Assembly (NCBI GenBank): GCA_002385475.1
Contig: DGDO01000123.1
Coordinates: 26,727-56,760 of the forward strand
DNA length: 30,034 nucleotides
DNA from: Candidatus Sordicultor fermentans
GTDB taxonomy: Bacteria; Atribacterota; Atribacteria; Atribacterales; Caldatribacteriaceae
Direction of reading: 5' to 3'
The notes beneath the pieces were generated by a model. It had not been told where the DNA came from and ran no database searches. It worked only from the letters and a program-made list of their open reading frames with translations. The position numbers were made by a program, and so were the translations under genes. Position 1 is the stretch's first letter. Every line of letters begins with the position of its first letter. Of the stretch, positions 8,457-16,373 are shown one piece after another.

Positions 8457-8462
8457 TCTTTA
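8413..8462 (+). terminator. Second leader hairpin, intrinsic terminator
   Basis: AAAATATCTATCC (8413-8425) pairs perfectly with GGATAGATATTTT (8442-8454), and a T-rich stretch follows. No promoter is visible between it and speD, so speD transcription must read through it. Confidence 0.65.
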
Positions 8463-8518
8463 GTACTTTTTAGCCAATGGCCAGTAAAAAATTCGAAGGG
8501 AGAAGGGAGGGACAACCT

Positions 8519-8968
8519 GTGGAGAAAATACTGGAAGTGGGGATGCATCTCATCCTTGATGGTTATTGTCAGGACTCTTCGATTATTGGAAACTTAGGCG
8601 AAGTGCATAGGTTCCTAGATGAGTTTCCCGAGGAAATGGGTATGACCAAAGTTCTACCGCCCTACGTTTTCCAATATCAGAGCAGTTCTCCCCTGGATAG
8701 TGGGATATCAGGTATAGTGATAATTGCCGAAAGCCACATCAGTATTCACACTTTTCCGGTTCGGAATTACTTAAGTGTGGACATATTTTCTTGTAAACCG
8801 TTTGATGTTGAAGAGGCAATACAGAAGCTCAATAGCTGCTTTAATCTGGTGGAATACAACTATCAATTGTTTGATCGGGGGATAGAATATCCTCCTGACC
8901 TTAACTCGAGTCTCCCCTTAGTTATAGAGGAGAGGCTTAAGAACCTGGAAAAAATGGGTCACACCTGA
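8519..8968 (+). CDS. speD: S-adenosylmethionine decarboxylase-type pyruvoyl enzyme
   Basis: A 149-residue proenzyme of the class 1B SpeD family. It self-cleaves at Glu71-Ser72 in AESHISIHTFP to make the pyruvoyl group. His77 and Cys92 (SCKPFD) keep the +5 and +20 spacing of the processing histidine and catalytic cysteine known from Thermotoga SpeD. I prefer the GTG at 8519, which has GGAGGG eight bases upstream and begins just before the first strand (LEVGMHLILDGY). An ATG at 8477 has no binding site. The family makes decarboxylated AdoMet for spermidine, but relatives decarboxylate arginine or ornithine. No speE is in the window, so the substrate is unproven. The C-terminus is about 20 residues longer than short SpeD forms. 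Confidence 0.88.
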   Translation: MEKILEVGMHLILDGYCQDSSIIGNLGEVHRFLDEFPEEMGMTKVLPPYVFQYQSSSPLDSGISGIVIIAESHISIHTFPVRNYLSVDIFSCKPFDVEEAIQKLNSCFNLVEYNYQLFDRGIEYPPDLNSSLPLVIEERLKNLEKMGHT

Positions 8969-8989
8969 CTCACTACTTATTTCCCCGGT

Positions 8990-9034
8990 AGGGTGAGTGT
9001 ATGTCTCAATAAGCCAAACACTCACCCTATTTTT
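8990..9034. terminator. Bidirectional terminator between speD and the DksA-like gene
   Basis: AGGGTGAGTGT (8990-9000) pairs perfectly with ACACTCACCCT (9018-9028) and is followed by ATTTTTTA. It lies between convergent genes, and the distal arm overlaps the stop codon of the minus-strand gene. Confidence 0.8.
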
Positions 9035-9380
9035 TATTCTCCATCCTGGACTGGCATTCCACACAATAGAGAGCATAGGGAATCGTTTTCAACCGCTGAA
9101 TAGATATTTCCCTCTTACACAACTCGCAAAGACCATAATTTCCCGACTCTATCTTTTTCAAAGCCTTCTCCACCAACCTCAGCATCTCAAGAAGGGTTTT
9201 CTGGGAAGACATCTGGAGAGCCAGATCTACAGTGGCACTTCCCAAGTCTGCTTCATCTCTTGATTCGCTCAATGGGTTATAGTCTCGAGTGGTATCACGT
9301 TCTCGCTTGAGAACTAATTTTATCTTTTTATTCAACTCCAAAAGCTGGGCGCGAAGTCCTTCTATTTCTCGCTCTTCCAT
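9027..9380 (-). CDS. DksA/TraR-type C4 zinc-finger protein
   Basis: A protein of about 117 residues with an N-terminal coiled coil (EEREIEGLRAQLLELNKKIK and onward) and a C-terminal finger CELC..CVEC, with GNYGLCELCKREIS typical of the family. DksA and relatives enter the RNA polymerase secondary channel and modulate initiation, often with ppGpp. Small Gram-positive relatives such as YocK/YteA have unclear roles. The ATG at 9380 has GGAG nine bases upstream; the in-frame ATG at 9389 abuts that site and is less likely. The lack of a long N-terminal globular part separates it from canonical DksA, so I leave the symbol empty. Confidence 0.85.
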   Translation of the reverse strand: MEEREIEGLRAQLLELNKKIKLVLKRERDTTRDYNPLSESRDEADLGSATVDLALQMSSQKTLLEMLRLVEKALKKIESGNYGLCELCKREISIQRLKTIPYALYCVECQSRMENKK

Positions 9381-9570
9381 AGCTCTCATCTCCGAGGATA
9401 TAATAACTCATATTTTTTCTTTATACAACCTTATCACTCGCTGTACCGCTTATAGGTCAATGGTTACACTAATATTACTAAAATTGCTTTATTAGTAGAA
9501 TAGAACTGAACTATAGAGATGTTGCCTTTCCTTCCCAAAAAATAGCCGGTCTCCTTTCATCTCTGTTTTC

Positions 9571-9599
9571 TTGTCAAGTTCAATCCATCTTGGTAAAAT
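9571..9599 (+). promoter_or_regulatory. Promoter for the DUF169 gene
   Basis: TTGTCA at 9571-9576 and TAAAAT at 9594-9599 are 17 bases apart, leaving an untranslated leader of about 150 bases. Apart from this, the 9381-9753 gap shows only AT-rich sequence. Confidence 0.55.
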
Positions 9600-9753
9600 G
9601 ATTTAAGCAAGCTTTAATACTCTTTGTGTGATGCGGTGGAATTACTTTAATGGTGAGCTTTTCAATCTCCGGGGCAGAAAGCTTATGAAATTATGGCAGA
9701 AATAAGTGTTTGCTATCATTTATAAATCGTTTGTTAAGAAGGAGGAGTTTTCT

Positions 9754-10519
9754 ATGGGACCAAAAGAAATATCTCAGAAGCTAGATCAATTGTTGCGGCT
9801 GGATACGTTCCCGGTAGGGGTAAAATTTTACACTCGGGAAGAAGATTTGCCTAAAAAGCCGCTTCCGTTCAAACTCAACATCTGTCAACTGGTCTGTATG
9901 GCGCGATACCAGAAAATGGGCCATAGCGGCGTTCCAGAGAAAATGGTATGTGCCTTCGGGGCGGCATGCCTGGGATTAATTCAGACACCTGAGGCTATCC
10001 TATCCGGGAAAGCTGCCGTGGGTGCTTATTGCAAAGATCAGGAAGCGGCGAAGAAGTTCATGGCAAACGTATACAGGCTGGGAGACGATGGTAAGAAGTA
10101 CGCTGGAGTATTTATCTCCCCGCTGGAAACATTCACCGAGGAGCCTGACGTGGTACGTGGTGGTGGTCTACGGCAATCCTGCCCAGATGATGCGTTTCAT
10201 TCATGCCAACGCTTATGACACCGGAGAAAAGACCACGGCTGATACGGTAGCTGAAGGGGCTATGTGTTCTGCTATAGGATTTGCCAAAGGGACTGGTAAA
10301 CCCACGGTGGGTTTCCCCTGTGCTGGTGACAGAATCTTCGGTGGCACACAGCACCATGAGCTTGTCTATGCAGCACCTTATGCTCTTTTCCGTGATAAGC
10401 TCGTGGATAACCTGGAATTCACGGCGAAGGGAGGTTTCTCCGTCTATCCAGTGCCACCATACATGGCCTTCACACCAGAGATGCCGCCGGCTTATTCTAT
10501 AAAGTCGGAGGATCTATAA
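9754..10519 (+). pseudogene. DUF169 family gene with a frameshift
   Basis: Two overlapping frames make one DUF169 (COG2043) protein of about 254 residues. The first frame starts at ATG 9754 with a strong GGAGGAG site and runs from LDQLLRLDTFPVGVKFY to the ETFTEEPDVV segment. There the reading must jump forward by one base within GTGGTACGTGGTGGTGGTC (about 10150-10168) to continue as VVYGNPAQMMRFI through to SIKSEDL. DUF169 proteins are common in anaerobes and archaea and have no established function; several conserved cysteines are present. The split lies in a GTG-repeat tract, so it could be replication slippage, assembly error or genuine decay. Both halves otherwise look well conserved. Confidence 0.8.
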
Positions 10520-10550
10520 GTCTGTGTAATGTGCGGGAAGCTATAAAACA

Positions 10551-10592
10551 AAGACGCTCCCCACTCAGCTTGCAAGCAGGGGAGCGTCTTCC
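10551..10592 (+). terminator. Hairpin terminator after the DUF169 gene
   Basis: AAGACGCTCCCC (10551-10562) pairs perfectly with GGGGAGCGTCTT (10579-10590), and the loop holds a nested GCTTGCAAGC palindrome. The T-run is short. Confidence 0.6.
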
Positions 10593-11009
10593 AGCAAAGT
10601 CTTCAGAAAAGGGATGTGTTTATAAATTCTGGCTATACTGACTTTCCTGCAAGCGTAGTGTTTATCACCCCTATATAGGAGGCAATACTCGCCTCAGAGT
10701 GATAAGGATTTCCAGTTTGTATACCAGGCATCACCGGTAGAGCCTGCTTTAGCTATCGCAACGCCCTGAGGATAACAATGTTTAATATGGTTTTTTGTTC
10801 CTTTTGGTATGTCGAAAGAAGATGGGTTGAGAAATTTTAGATGCTTTCCATATGTTTGGGATTTCACGGCAATGAAGAGAATTATATATAAAAACGTATG
10901 TCATAGTAGAGAAAAATGGAAGAGTTAAAAAGGAAAGATTGATGACAAATGACCCATATTGCTGTAACATATTTAAGAATAAGAAAATTAGATGTTAAAG
11001 GGGAAGTTC
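10593..11009. other. Gap before the ROK gene, with nested hairpin
   Basis: TATCAC at 10663-10668 pairs with GTGATA at 10699-10704 around an inner GAGGC (10679-10683) with GCCTC (10691-10695). The minus strand holds short peptide-like stretches in two frames (for example PYHSEASIASYIGVINTTLA), possibly more gene ruin that I cannot assign. The part before the ROK gene is AT-rich, with no clear promoter. Confidence 0.3.
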
Positions 11010-12233
11010 TTGAGTAATTTATGGGTAGGAGATAATCTCTCCGACGTAAAAGTTAAAAATCGCTCTTTGGTGTTACGTTTACTGAAGAAAAAAGGGCCTT
11101 TATCCCGAATTGATTTAGCACGCATCACTGGTCTTACTCAACCTACGATTACGAACATCGTCAACGACCTTTTGTCGGCCAATCTTTTACAGGAAGTGGG
11201 TATTTCCGATACCAAAGCGGGGAGAAAGCCCATTCTTCTTTCCGTGAATGACCAGGCTTTCTACATCATCGCCATCAACTTTAGCCGGCGAGGCTTCTCT
11301 ATTGCCCTTTGTGATCTGGGTCCCAACATTCTTTTCCGCTGTGATTCTTCTTACAGCCTATTAGAAAATACCGACATAGCTCTTTTAGAACTTCAGAAGG
11401 AGTTCATCCACATTTTGGAGTATGCTACTCAGTCTCTCCGTCTTATTTTAGGAATCGGTATCAGTGTACCCGGCCCTGTGGATGCTGAGTCCTGTACTAT
11501 TTTAGCTCATCCTACTTTCTTGAAACATCGCTCCCTGGATCTTCGATTTTATTTGAGGGAGTATGACCTTCCCATTTTTATGATGCACGATGCTGATGCA
11601 GCCTGCCTGCATGAGACCTGGAGTGGAGAGGCTCGAGAAACCCAGAACATGGTCTATTTTATGGTGGGAGAGGGAGTGGGGGCGGGAATTCTCATAGACG
11701 GAAAAATTTATCGTGGTCATCATCGTCAGGGAGGAGAAATAGGGCATACCAGCGTCAATCTTTTTGGTCCTCGATGTGTGTGCGGGAATTACGGTTGCTT
11801 AGAGAGTTATTGTAGTATTCCCAATGTCTTAAAAAAAGCGCAAGAGGTTGTCTGGTTTGGAGAAAGTAGTTATTTAAGGGATATTTCTTCTCGTCAGGGG
11901 GGAATAGAATTTCACCACCTTTTAGAAGGAGCAAGGATGGGAGATAACACTTCCTTGCAGATTCTCAATCAATTGGGTCAATACGTGGGAGTGGGAATGG
12001 TAAATTTAATCAACCTCTATGACCCGGAGATGGCGGTTATAGGAGGAGAAGTAGCTCTGGCCCAGGAGTTCATTGCTGGAACGGTCAATCAGGTACTGGA
12101 AGAAAGACTGCTCTACCGAGAATATGTAAATCCCCAATTGCGCTATTCTAAATGGGGAAGAGATGTCACACTTTTGGGAGCAGCTTCCATTGTTCTGGAT
12201 CACTTCATTGCGGGAGAGCTGGGAAAATTCTAG
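11010..12233 (+). CDS. ROK-family transcriptional regulator (NagC/XylR type)
   Basis: A protein of about 407 residues with an N-terminal winged helix (SRIDLARITGLTQPTITNIV) and a C-terminal sugar-kinase-like ROK domain. Visible parts are GIGISVPGPVD, the catalytic-position DADAACL, GEGVGAGILIDG and the zinc signature CVCGNYGCLE preceded by GGEIGHTSV. Such proteins bind operators and release them on binding a sugar or sugar phosphate. An ATG at 10992 lacks a binding site, while the TTG at 11010 has AAAGGGGAAG just upstream, so I choose the TTG. Its target is not shown; the CUT2 sugar importer downstream is the obvious candidate. It converges on the NusG-II gene with one base between them. Confidence 0.9.
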   Translation: MSNLWVGDNLSDVKVKNRSLVLRLLKKKGPLSRIDLARITGLTQPTITNIVNDLLSANLLQEVGISDTKAGRKPILLSVNDQAFYIIAINFSRRGFSIALCDLGPNILFRCDSSYSLLENTDIALLELQKEFIHILEYATQSLRLILGIGISVPGPVDAESCTILAHPTFLKHRSLDLRFYLREYDLPIFMMHDADAACLHETWSGEARETQNMVYFMVGEGVGAGILIDGKIYRGHHRQGGEIGHTSVNLFGPRCVCGNYGCLESYCSIPNVLKKAQEVVWFGESSYLRDISSRQGGIEFHHLLEGARMGDNTSLQILNQLGQYVGVGMVNLINLYDPEMAVIGGEVALAQEFIAGTVNQVLEERLLYREYVNPQLRYSKWGRDVTLLGAASIVLDHFIAGELGKF

Positions 12234-12234
12234 C

Positions 12235-12567
12235 TCACCTTTTTCTGATTATTATCCGATTGGGTATGCAAGCGATAAAGCCTCCGTTGTCGGGAATTTT
12301 CCCCATCTCGATGCAAATGTGATCCGAGCAGGGAGAGGAGCTAACCCATACCTTTCCTCCTTCTATCTTCACTATCGTTTCTCCCAGCGGCCCTTCCAGG
12401 GTTATAACTTTTTCTGTCCGGGGAGTAACTTTCAATTCTATGATTTGGTCCTGGGTCTCCAGTAAAATACTGTAAAAATCTCGAGATGATGAATATTTCC
12501 CCCCCACCCATATTCCTGCTGCTGCAAACAGAGGCAAAATAACCCACCATATTTTTCGCTTCTTCAT
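12235..12567 (-). CDS. NusG domain II-containing small membrane protein
   Basis: A 110-residue protein with one N-terminal membrane segment or signal anchor (WWVILPLFAAAGIWVGGKY) and a NusG_II (PF07009) domain. The C-terminus has the family pattern SSSPCSDHICIEMGKI followed by CIPNRIII. These proteins lie outside the membrane and often sit beside ECF-type transporters or flavin-linked genes; their role is not known. It follows the CobT-like gene after about 34 bases on the same strand and lacks a good binding site, so coupling is uncertain. Confidence 0.8.
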   Translation of the reverse strand: MKKRKIWWVILPLFAAAGIWVGGKYSSSRDFYSILLETQDQIIELKVTPRTEKVITLEGPLGETIVKIEGGKVWVSSSPCSDHICIEMGKIPDNGGFIACIPNRIIIRKR

Positions 12568-12601
12568 TAATGATTTACCATTAATTATTAATCACAAATT
12601 T

Positions 12602-13588
12602 TCAAGGAGAAAAATTTTTGTAGAGCTCCTCTACCCGGGAAATAATAGTTTTTACCGGAATACCCAGTTTTTCTGCATACCATACTGCTCCTCCTGCTCC
12701 TACTCCCTCTTTTACGAATCCTCGCTCATAATCAGAAAGTCCGGGGAAGGAGGAGTGAGAAAAATCTAAAGGAGCAGAGTAAACTTCTACCCCTAATTCT
12801 TGCGCTATCTCCTTGACGTGAGCGCTTTTATCTTCTACTACATAGCGGGTGGTAGCTACAAAAAGGGGACGATTATAACCTTGATGGCGAAGCACTGCAC
12901 TCACTGCTAACATTTGAGTCCCTCCAGCTAAAACCACCTGGCATTCCGGTAGAGCTCCTTCTACCAATCCTCCTGCCACCGCTTGCATGGGGTCTCCACA
13001 GCTCTCCACTGCTTTTAATCCTGCTCCCTTCAAAGAACCGTAGCTAATACCTTGAAAAGAGCTAACCTCTTGCCACACTTTCTCTTTAAGGGGAATGGGG
13101 TTATGGGGAAAGGCCGAGGAGACCATTCCATTGTATCCTAAAGCCCGAAGAACACAAAGAGCTGAGGTGGTTCCTCCGGGTAAAGATTCGGCTATCACCA
13201 GGCAGTTTTGAGTTTTAGAGAGTTCTTCTCCTAACATTTTTCCTTTTTCCCAGAGGGAAAAAGCTTCTTCTACTGCTTTTCCCCGGCGGGGGTCTCTCCC
13301 TGGAGAAGCGGCAGTTTCCACATAGGGAACGGTGGGGGGAAGAAGAGTTCCTGCTCGCACTATAAGCACTGGAAACCCAGCCTCCAGGTAAGCCGCTCTA
13401 CTTATGAGAGCGGGGGTGGGATGTCCTTCCGGGTCAACGGGAAGAGCATCGATTATTTGAGGTTTACCTTTCCAGAGCACTTCGGCATCAGCTGGAGCAG
13501 TATATGCCACCGCTTCTGGGTTAGAACCAGCTGCTGAAAGTCCGGGAATAGTTCCTAATTCAGTTCCTCCAACGATTAAAATAAACAC
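12602..13588 (-). CDS. CobT-like phosphoribosyltransferase, TIGR00303 family
   Basis: A 328-residue protein of the archaeal-type nicotinate-nucleotide--dimethylbenzimidazole phosphoribosyltransferase family (TIGR00303/UPF0284). Visible features are an N-terminal FILIVGGTELGTIPGLSAAG, a glycine-rich PGGTTSALCVLRALGY, VVLAGGTQML, and the C-terminal GAGGAVWYAEKLGI. The presumed reaction activates the lower-ligand base for cobamide synthesis, but activity in this branch is poorly tested. The frame extends to 13636, yet the GTG at 13588 has an AGGAGGTAA site directly upstream and starts at the family N-terminus. No other cobalamin genes are in view. An AT-rich TATATATATAAT tract upstream could be a -10 region. 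Confidence 0.85.
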   Translation of the reverse strand: MFILIVGGTELGTIPGLSAAGSNPEAVAYTAPADAEVLWKGKPQIIDALPVDPEGHPTPALISRAAYLEAGFPVLIVRAGTLLPPTVPYVETAASPGRDPRRGKAVEEAFSLWEKGKMLGEELSKTQNCLVIAESLPGGTTSALCVLRALGYNGMVSSAFPHNPIPLKEKVWQEVSSFQGISYGSLKGAGLKAVESCGDPMQAVAGGLVEGALPECQVVLAGGTQMLAVSAVLRHQGYNRPLFVATTRYVVEDKSAHVKEIAQELGVEVYSAPLDFSHSSFPGLSDYERGFVKEGVGAGGAVWYAEKLGIPVKTIISRVEELYKNFSP

Positions 13589-13690
13589 GTTTACCTCCTG
13601 TTTAAGAAAATTATTATATATATACAATTTAATCACTTCTGGGGAAAAAGGGGAAGAGCATAAAAGGATAAAAGAAGGAGATTAAAGTGA

Positions 13691-13714
13691 TATGTCGGGG
13701 AATTTCCCAACATA
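13691..13714. repeat. Hairpin upstream of the CobT-like gene
   Basis: TATGTCGGGG and TTCCCAACATA form an imperfect stem in the gap that follows the CobT-like start. No T-run follows. Confidence 0.35.
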
Positions 13715-13756
13715 TAGCCAGTTCTAGTTTTTCAGTCTATGTTAGAGATGGTTTAC

Positions 13757-13815
13757 TGAGGAAGGTTTCTTCTTTCCTCAACGCTGGAGCGTTTTTTCTC
13801 CAGCGTAATTTTTAA
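13757..13815 (+). terminator. Double hairpin with T-run
   Basis: TGAGGAA (13757-13763) pairs with TTCCTCA (13774-13780), then CGCTGGAG (13782-13789) with CTCCAGCG (13798-13805), followed by TAATTTTTAA. This looks like a terminator on the plus strand, but no intact plus-strand gene leads into it. Confidence 0.5.
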
Positions 13816-14024
13816 TCTTTTGCGTTTTTATAGTATTCCGCAAACCCTATTATAATTGCTATTCCTTGCGGGAAAGAGAAAGCTTCTCCAAAGGAAATGT
13901 GGAAATTGAAAATCAACAGTTCTTACTCAAAATCAAAGGAACGGAACTGAGTAATAAAATCTTAAAACTCTTCAAAATTAAACCCCCTAAAAATATCACC
14001 CCTAAAGAAGAACTATCTCTGTAG
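13809..14024 (+). pseudogene. Unassigned C-terminal coding fragment
   Basis: An open frame of 71 codons without an ATG ends at TAG 14022-14024. Its last part, VEIENQQFLLKIKG then ILKLFKIKPPKNITP, has the lysine-rich amphipathic make-up of a real protein tail and recalls the C-termini of some IS4-like transposases. I cannot name it. It may equally be chance. Confidence 0.25.
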
Positions 14025-14214
14025 ACTACTTAAGGTAGTGAGTGTAGTGGCAAAATAGCATATTTTAATTTAAAGAATATAGATTTGATACGGGTTTCAG
14101 CTAAGTGAAGTGTCAAAGTCGGGATAAAGGGGTTCGTAAGGGGGAAAACGCTCCTATCTTGCTGGGAAATCTTTTCTTCCAGTTGTCTTTGTTTTTTTCA
14201 CTTTTTCTGGGGGT

Positions 14215-14358
14215 TATAAGGGGATTGGTTTCCCCCTATAGTCGGGTTCACAAAGGAGCACTCCCCACTGAGGGATACTTTTCTCCCTCGGTAGTCTTTG
14301 TTGTTTTATATTTTGCTTTTGATTTCTTGCGTGGTCATAGGGGGTGTTACCCCCTTAT
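14215..14358. repeat. Cluster of three short G-stretch hairpins
   Basis: Three related palindromes: TATAAGGGGA..TCCCCCTATA (14215-14240), ACTGAGGGA..TCCCTCGGT (14267-14292) and ATAGGGGG..CCCCCTTAT (14337-14358). Each is followed by AGTC- or AGTTC-like bases and T-rich sequence on the plus strand. A fourth copy lies at 25955-25981. The last may help end the importer transcript on the minus strand. A short open frame across the cluster (14105-14395) is explained by these repeats. Confidence 0.55.
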
Positions 14359-14367
14359 AGTTCTATT

Positions 14368-15330
14368 TTATCGGCTACGACGGTCGCTGGCATAAAAGGA
14401 AAGGAGAACATAAAGCACGATACCGAATGCCAACCATTTTCCAGCATCTCCCAGACCAAATGCTATCAATAAGTTGGTTAAAGCCTGTAAAAAGATAGCT
14501 CCCAAAATAACTCCGATGTAATTTCCATCTCCGCCGGTGAGCGACACTCCACCTACCACTACCGCAGCAATACTGGGCATAACGTAGTTGGAGGCCATAT
14601 CCTTAAAAGCAATTCCCATGTTGCCAATCAATAGCAGCCCTGTGAGGCTTGCCAGTATTCCACTAATTACAAAAACGGCGCACCTTACTGCTTTCACGTT
14701 AATACCGCTCAGGTATGCAGTTGTTTCATTAGACCCTACTCCAAAAAGAATCGTACCCCACTTTGTTTTATTAAGCACAATCATAACCAAAACAGTGATA
14801 GTAAATAAGATAAAAAGGATGTTAGGAAATTTACCGGTGGATTTGGCAGCGAGAGTTGCCAGAATCGGTGAAGGTCTCCCGGTAATATTTCTTCCTGCTG
14901 TATAAGCGTTTACGATGCCCTGGAGAATGTTAGCCATAGCCATGGTTACGACGAGAGGTGGAAGCTCCAGGAAAGAAACCAGCGCTCCGTTGGCTAAACC
15001 TATGGCACTTCCCAGAGCCAGAGCAATTAAAATAGCAGCTCCCAGATTGGCATTTTGGCCATCCATAACGCTGGCGGTGAGAACAGCAGTAAGAGTAGCA
15101 GCATACCCCACAGATAAGTCTAAACCACTACCTCCAGCAGCAATTACAATCATTTGACACAGGGCAAACAGGGCGGTGAATGAAGCCAGCTTTAAGGTAA
15201 ACAAAACTTGTTCTACGGTCAAGAAGTTGGGCACTATTATTCCACCCAATGCAAAAAGGAGCACAATCAAGATAAAAGCCACGATTATTTTTTTATATCT
15301 TTCAAAAAACATTGATATACCCAGATTCAT
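14368..15330 (-). CDS. CUT2 sugar ABC transporter permease
   Basis: A 320-residue inner-membrane permease of the BPD_transp_2 (RbsC) family with 8-10 predicted membrane helices. Family markers are MIVIAAGGSGLDLSVGYAA, PPLVVTMAMANILQGIV, YLSGINVKAVR and PSIAAVVVGGVSLTGGDGN. It is the last gene of the importer operon and the second permease, so the pore is probably a heterodimer with its upstream neighbour. The start has AAAGGAGAA upstream. The substrate is unknown, probably a pentose, hexose or sugar alcohol. Confidence 0.92.
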   Translation of the reverse strand: MNLGISMFFERYKKIIVAFILIVLLFALGGIIVPNFLTVEQVLFTLKLASFTALFALCQMIVIAAGGSGLDLSVGYAATLTAVLTASVMDGQNANLGAAILIALALGSAIGLANGALVSFLELPPLVVTMAMANILQGIVNAYTAGRNITGRPSPILATLAAKSTGKFPNILFILFTITVLVMIVLNKTKWGTILFGVGSNETTAYLSGINVKAVRCAVFVISGILASLTGLLLIGNMGIAFKDMASNYVMPSIAAVVVGGVSLTGGDGNYIGVILGAIFLQALTNLLIAFGLGDAGKWLAFGIVLYVLLSFYASDRRSR

Positions 15331-15349
15331 ACCGTTATTCTCCTTTAAA

Positions 15350-16360
15350 TTATTCTTTACTATACAGGGTATAGGCTACGGGAGCAGCAATGGCAATAAT
15401 CACGATTAATCCTGACACCAGAGTCTGGTAGGCGGTAGAAATATCAGCAAAGAAGATAATTTTGTTCACAAAATTAAGAATTAGAGCTCCTACCAGGGCG
15501 AAATAAACGCTTCCTTTTCCTCCACTGATGGCTACACCTCCCACAATTGCTGAGGCTATTGCCCTCAAGGTCAGGGGGTCACCCATTCTTGCGTCTCCGG
15601 ACTGATTTTGTCCTACAAAAAACAGAGCAGCTAAAAAGATAAATATCGAATTGATAATGCAAGCTTGCATTTGCACCTTTGCCGTATTAATACCACTGGC
15701 ATAAGCGCTCTCGCTATTGCTTCCCACCGCGTAGATATGTCTTCCTATCCTGGTTTTGCTAACGATAAACCATATAAGACAGGCCGCTAAGATTAAAATC
15801 AAAGCAGGAGGGATAACACGGCCAAATTGCTTAATATAGGGATGAATTCCTTCTATCATTCCCGGGTTATAGAATATCCTGAACCACTCAACCGATTCTC
15901 CCCCCGGGGTGGGTCGCAAGAAAAGGCCAATTCCCAACCATATGTAAGAGGTAGCAAAGGTAACAATAACGGGGGGAATTCTCAAGTAGCCAATACCAAA
16001 GCCATTAACTACACCCACTAAAATTGCTACGGCAAGAGTGACAAGGATAGCATAGACTCCAGTTATAGGATCAGATTTCTTCATAACTGTCGTTAGCACG
16101 CAGGTAAAAAGAGAAAGTGCCGACCCAGCAGAAAGGTCTATTCCACCAGATATAATGACTACTGCAGCGCCCATCGCTAGAAGTATCAATGGAGCAAAGG
16201 CGTTTATGTTTCTGACTATGGATTTAAGGGTAAAGAAATTTTCCTGTAAAATGGCAGTAATGGTAAACATGACTATCAATATCAATAAGCTGGAAAATTC
16301 AGGACGAAAAACATAATTTGATAAAGCAGGTCTTGAGGAATTTTGATTGTTTTTATTCAT
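15350..16360 (-). CDS. CUT2 sugar ABC transporter permease
   Basis: A 336-residue permease of the RbsC family, paralogous to the next gene. Markers include AAVVIISGGIDLSAGSALS, PPVIVTFATSYIWLGI, YASGINTAKVQ and ASAIVGGVAISGGKGS. It lies 13 bases after the ATPase gene and 19 before the second permease, so the three are one operon. Two non-identical permeases are used in a subset of CUT2 systems, where many have a single homodimerising one. Confidence 0.92.
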   Translation of the reverse strand: MNKNNQNSSRPALSNYVFRPEFSSLLILIVMFTITAILQENFFTLKSIVRNINAFAPLILLAMGAAVVIISGGIDLSAGSALSLFTCVLTTVMKKSDPITGVYAILVTLAVAILVGVVNGFGIGYLRIPPVIVTFATSYIWLGIGLFLRPTPGGESVEWFRIFYNPGMIEGIHPYIKQFGRVIPPALILILAACLIWFIVSKTRIGRHIYAVGSNSESAYASGINTAKVQMQACIINSIFIFLAALFFVGQNQSGDARMGDPLTLRAIASAIVGGVAISGGKGSVYFALVGALILNFVNKIIFFADISTAYQTLVSGLIVIIAIAAPVAYTLYSKE

Positions 16361-16373
16361 TATTCACCACACC

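Noticed and set aside
14105..14395. Plus-strand ORF of 96 codons
   Set aside because: It runs through three short palindromes, overlaps the end of the permease gene on the other strand, and its composition follows the repeats. No start signal was seen.
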